The notes beneath the pieces are model-generated. The model made no database searches and was not told the origin of the DNA. It saw only the letters and a program-made list of their open reading frames with translations. Positions 25,572 to 26,624 of a stretch of DNA of 26,624 nt are shown in pieces. Each line of letters opens with the position of its first letter. Position 1 is the stretch's first letter. A program made the position numbers and the translations under genes. This stretch comes from an uncultured Prevotella sp. (GTDB lineage Bacteria; Bacteroidota; Bacteroidia; Bacteroidales; Bacteroidaceae), in the NCBI GenBank assembly GCA_905373605.1, contig CAJPTO010000013.1, positions 1 to 26,624 of the forward strand. Reading direction: 5' to 3'.

Positions 25572-26113
25572 TGTAAAAATTTCGGCACATTTTTTAACAT
25601 TATGGCTGCCCTCGCGCGGCATTATTTCCCCATCGTCCCCAAATATTTCATTCTCGCATGGGGTTGGCGCGAGGAAGTGAAGGGGAACATCGGCATCTGG
25701 CACACCATTTTGCCCCTTTTAGCCTGCCCTTTGGTACAAAACACGTGCTAAGTGCCGCAAAAAGGTGTGCGATTTGCATGAAAAAGCTTGGCTAAATGCA
25801 CCACTTAGCACTGCTTTTTCATGCAAAAAGCCTTGCTAAATGCACCATTTTGCAGGACGATGATCGGAAAAGGCATCGTTTCAGGCAGACGAAGGGAGGC
25901 TGAATGGCATGAGTTAGGGGGAAAAATCGGGAAAAACACGGAGGAAAAAAGACATCGCGCACACTATCTAGAGAAGCTAAACGATGCAAAATGCCCCTTT
26001 TTGCTTGTGTTTTTACTCAAAGGGCATTTGCAGAAGAAGGGAAAAGTAGGCGTTTTGCTGGTTTTAAGGCCTTGGGGAATGCTAGAATTACGCGCGGAGA
26101 AAAGGTGTTTTGT
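25572..26113 (-). repeat. Large dispersed inverted repeat, right arm
   Basis: The reverse-oriented partner of 9013-9510. It is close to identical over 25800-26113 (about 95%) and diverged with indels over 25572-25800, where AACATTATGGCTGCC and CATTCTCGCATGGGGTTG still match the other arm. It holds variants of the 44-base unit (for example 25793-25836). No protein gene is supported. Confidence 0.8.
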
Positions 26114-26273
26114 AAATTAATGAGCATACTTTTTGCTAAGCGCGAAACGAACTGGGGGGGTACATCGGCGAATTATACCCAACAGCTATTTCCCTTTCGC
26201 TACCTTGAGGGGTTATTGTAGCCAAGAAGGAATGGTTTTAGGGATTACATGCTAGCAAGCGATTGGGGTAATT

Positions 26274-26488
26274 CTCACGCAGAGGCGCAGAGGATGCAGA
26301 GCCATTTCTTTGTGCGAGTGGCACGGAGAAGACGCTATGCTTTGAGAGCATGGAGAAAGAATATCGCCATTTCTTTGTTTCCAGAGCCGACAAGCCCCCT
26401 CCTCTCTCCGCGTTCTCTAAGCCTAGTGTCTTCTACCTTAAGCTGTGATGGGGGAGTGCTCTCTGTGTACTCTGCGCCTCTGCGTGAG
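26274..26488. repeat. Intergenic element bounded by a perfect 19-bp inverted repeat
   Basis: CTCACGCAGAGGCGCAGAG at 26274-26292 and its exact complement at 26470-26488, with weaker complementary purine-rich and pyrimidine-rich stretches between (for example the CTCTCTCCGCGTTCTC segment). No coding capacity. From memory, similar CTCTGCG(C/T)CTCTGCGTGA sequences recur between genes in many unrelated bacteria. Confidence 0.65.
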
Positions 26489-26583
26489 TTTGCCGATGCA
26501 TCAAGACCTATAAGTCTATTCCCTATTCAATCCCTTTTCACCAAAACGCCATGTTATGCATGTGTTGCATCCTTATATACGCC

Positions 26584-26624
26584 AGTTCGGGATAAGGAGC
26601 AACTCCTTTTGCGAAGTCTTTTGT
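26584..26624 (+). repeat. MITE-like repeat, copy C (cut by window end)
   Basis: CCAGTTCGGGATAAG starts the element at 26583-26584. The following bases match copy B closely, including AGCAACTCCTTTTGCGAAG, up to the window edge. Same orientation as copy A. Confidence 0.65.

Noticed and set aside
25314..25751. 145-codon open frame upstream of the right repeat arm
   Set aside because: The second half lies in the dispersed repeat, there is no domain, and the other repeat copy does not keep the frame.

Overview
The window looks like a chromosomal segment of a Bacteroidales bacterium, most likely Prevotella or a close relative. The support is the SusC/SusD pair, a BspA-type leucine-rich-repeat surface protein, a fimbrillin-like lipoprotein, Sec and lipoprotein signals throughout, and repeated use of the Bacteroidales promoter pattern (TTTG or TTGG about 20 bases upstream of TAnnTTTG). 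Species-level assignment cannot be made from the sequence alone.

Layout. (1) 1-300: two divergent tRNA genes, tRNA-Phe(GAA) cut by the left edge and tRNA-Pro(CGG) with its terminator. (2) 300-1660: 1.3 kb with no convincing gene. (3) 1664-5376: a BspA-like surface protein gene, stop-start coupled (TGATG) to a 68-residue peptide gene, then a hairpin. (4) 5637-5987: a small lipoprotein gene on the minus strand. (5) 6715-8800: a well-formed promoter, a second small peptide of the same type as the first, a fimbrillin-like lipoprotein and a terminator. (6) 8872-9510: a 115-bp MITE-like repeat and one arm of a large diverged inverted repeat. (7) 9875-22815: a polysaccharide utilization locus (PUL), all on the plus strand: SusC, SusD, a DUF4874/DUF4832-type lipoprotein, an HGSNAT/NagX-like membrane acetyltransferase, a SusE-position lipoprotein, a GH31 glycosidase and a GH109-type enzyme; a strong terminator follows. 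(8) 23057-25107: a second MITE-like copy abutting a minus-strand two-gene module, AAA ATPase plus RloB, resembling AbiL/PARIS-type anti-phage systems. (9) 25572-26624: the second arm of the inverted repeat, a 19-bp perfect inverted repeat pair, and a third MITE-like copy cut by the right edge.

How the genes work together. The PUL probably binds and imports a glycan through SusC/SusD and its accessory lipoproteins, and trims it with GH31 and GH109 enzymes. Both families include enzymes for alpha-galactosides or alpha-N-acetylgalactosaminides. The acetyltransferase between them belongs to the family that N-acetylates terminal amino sugars across a membrane, which suggests an acetylate-then-cleave route (inference). 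No PUL regulator lies inside the window. The ATPase/RloB pair is probably a defence module and is unrelated to the PUL.

The less expected signals are the two small peptides each placed beside a surface-protein gene, a MITE-like repeat that supplies the stop codon of the RloB gene, loss of the usual acidic residue in that RloB, and a tandem-duplicated translation start in front of the acetyltransferase.
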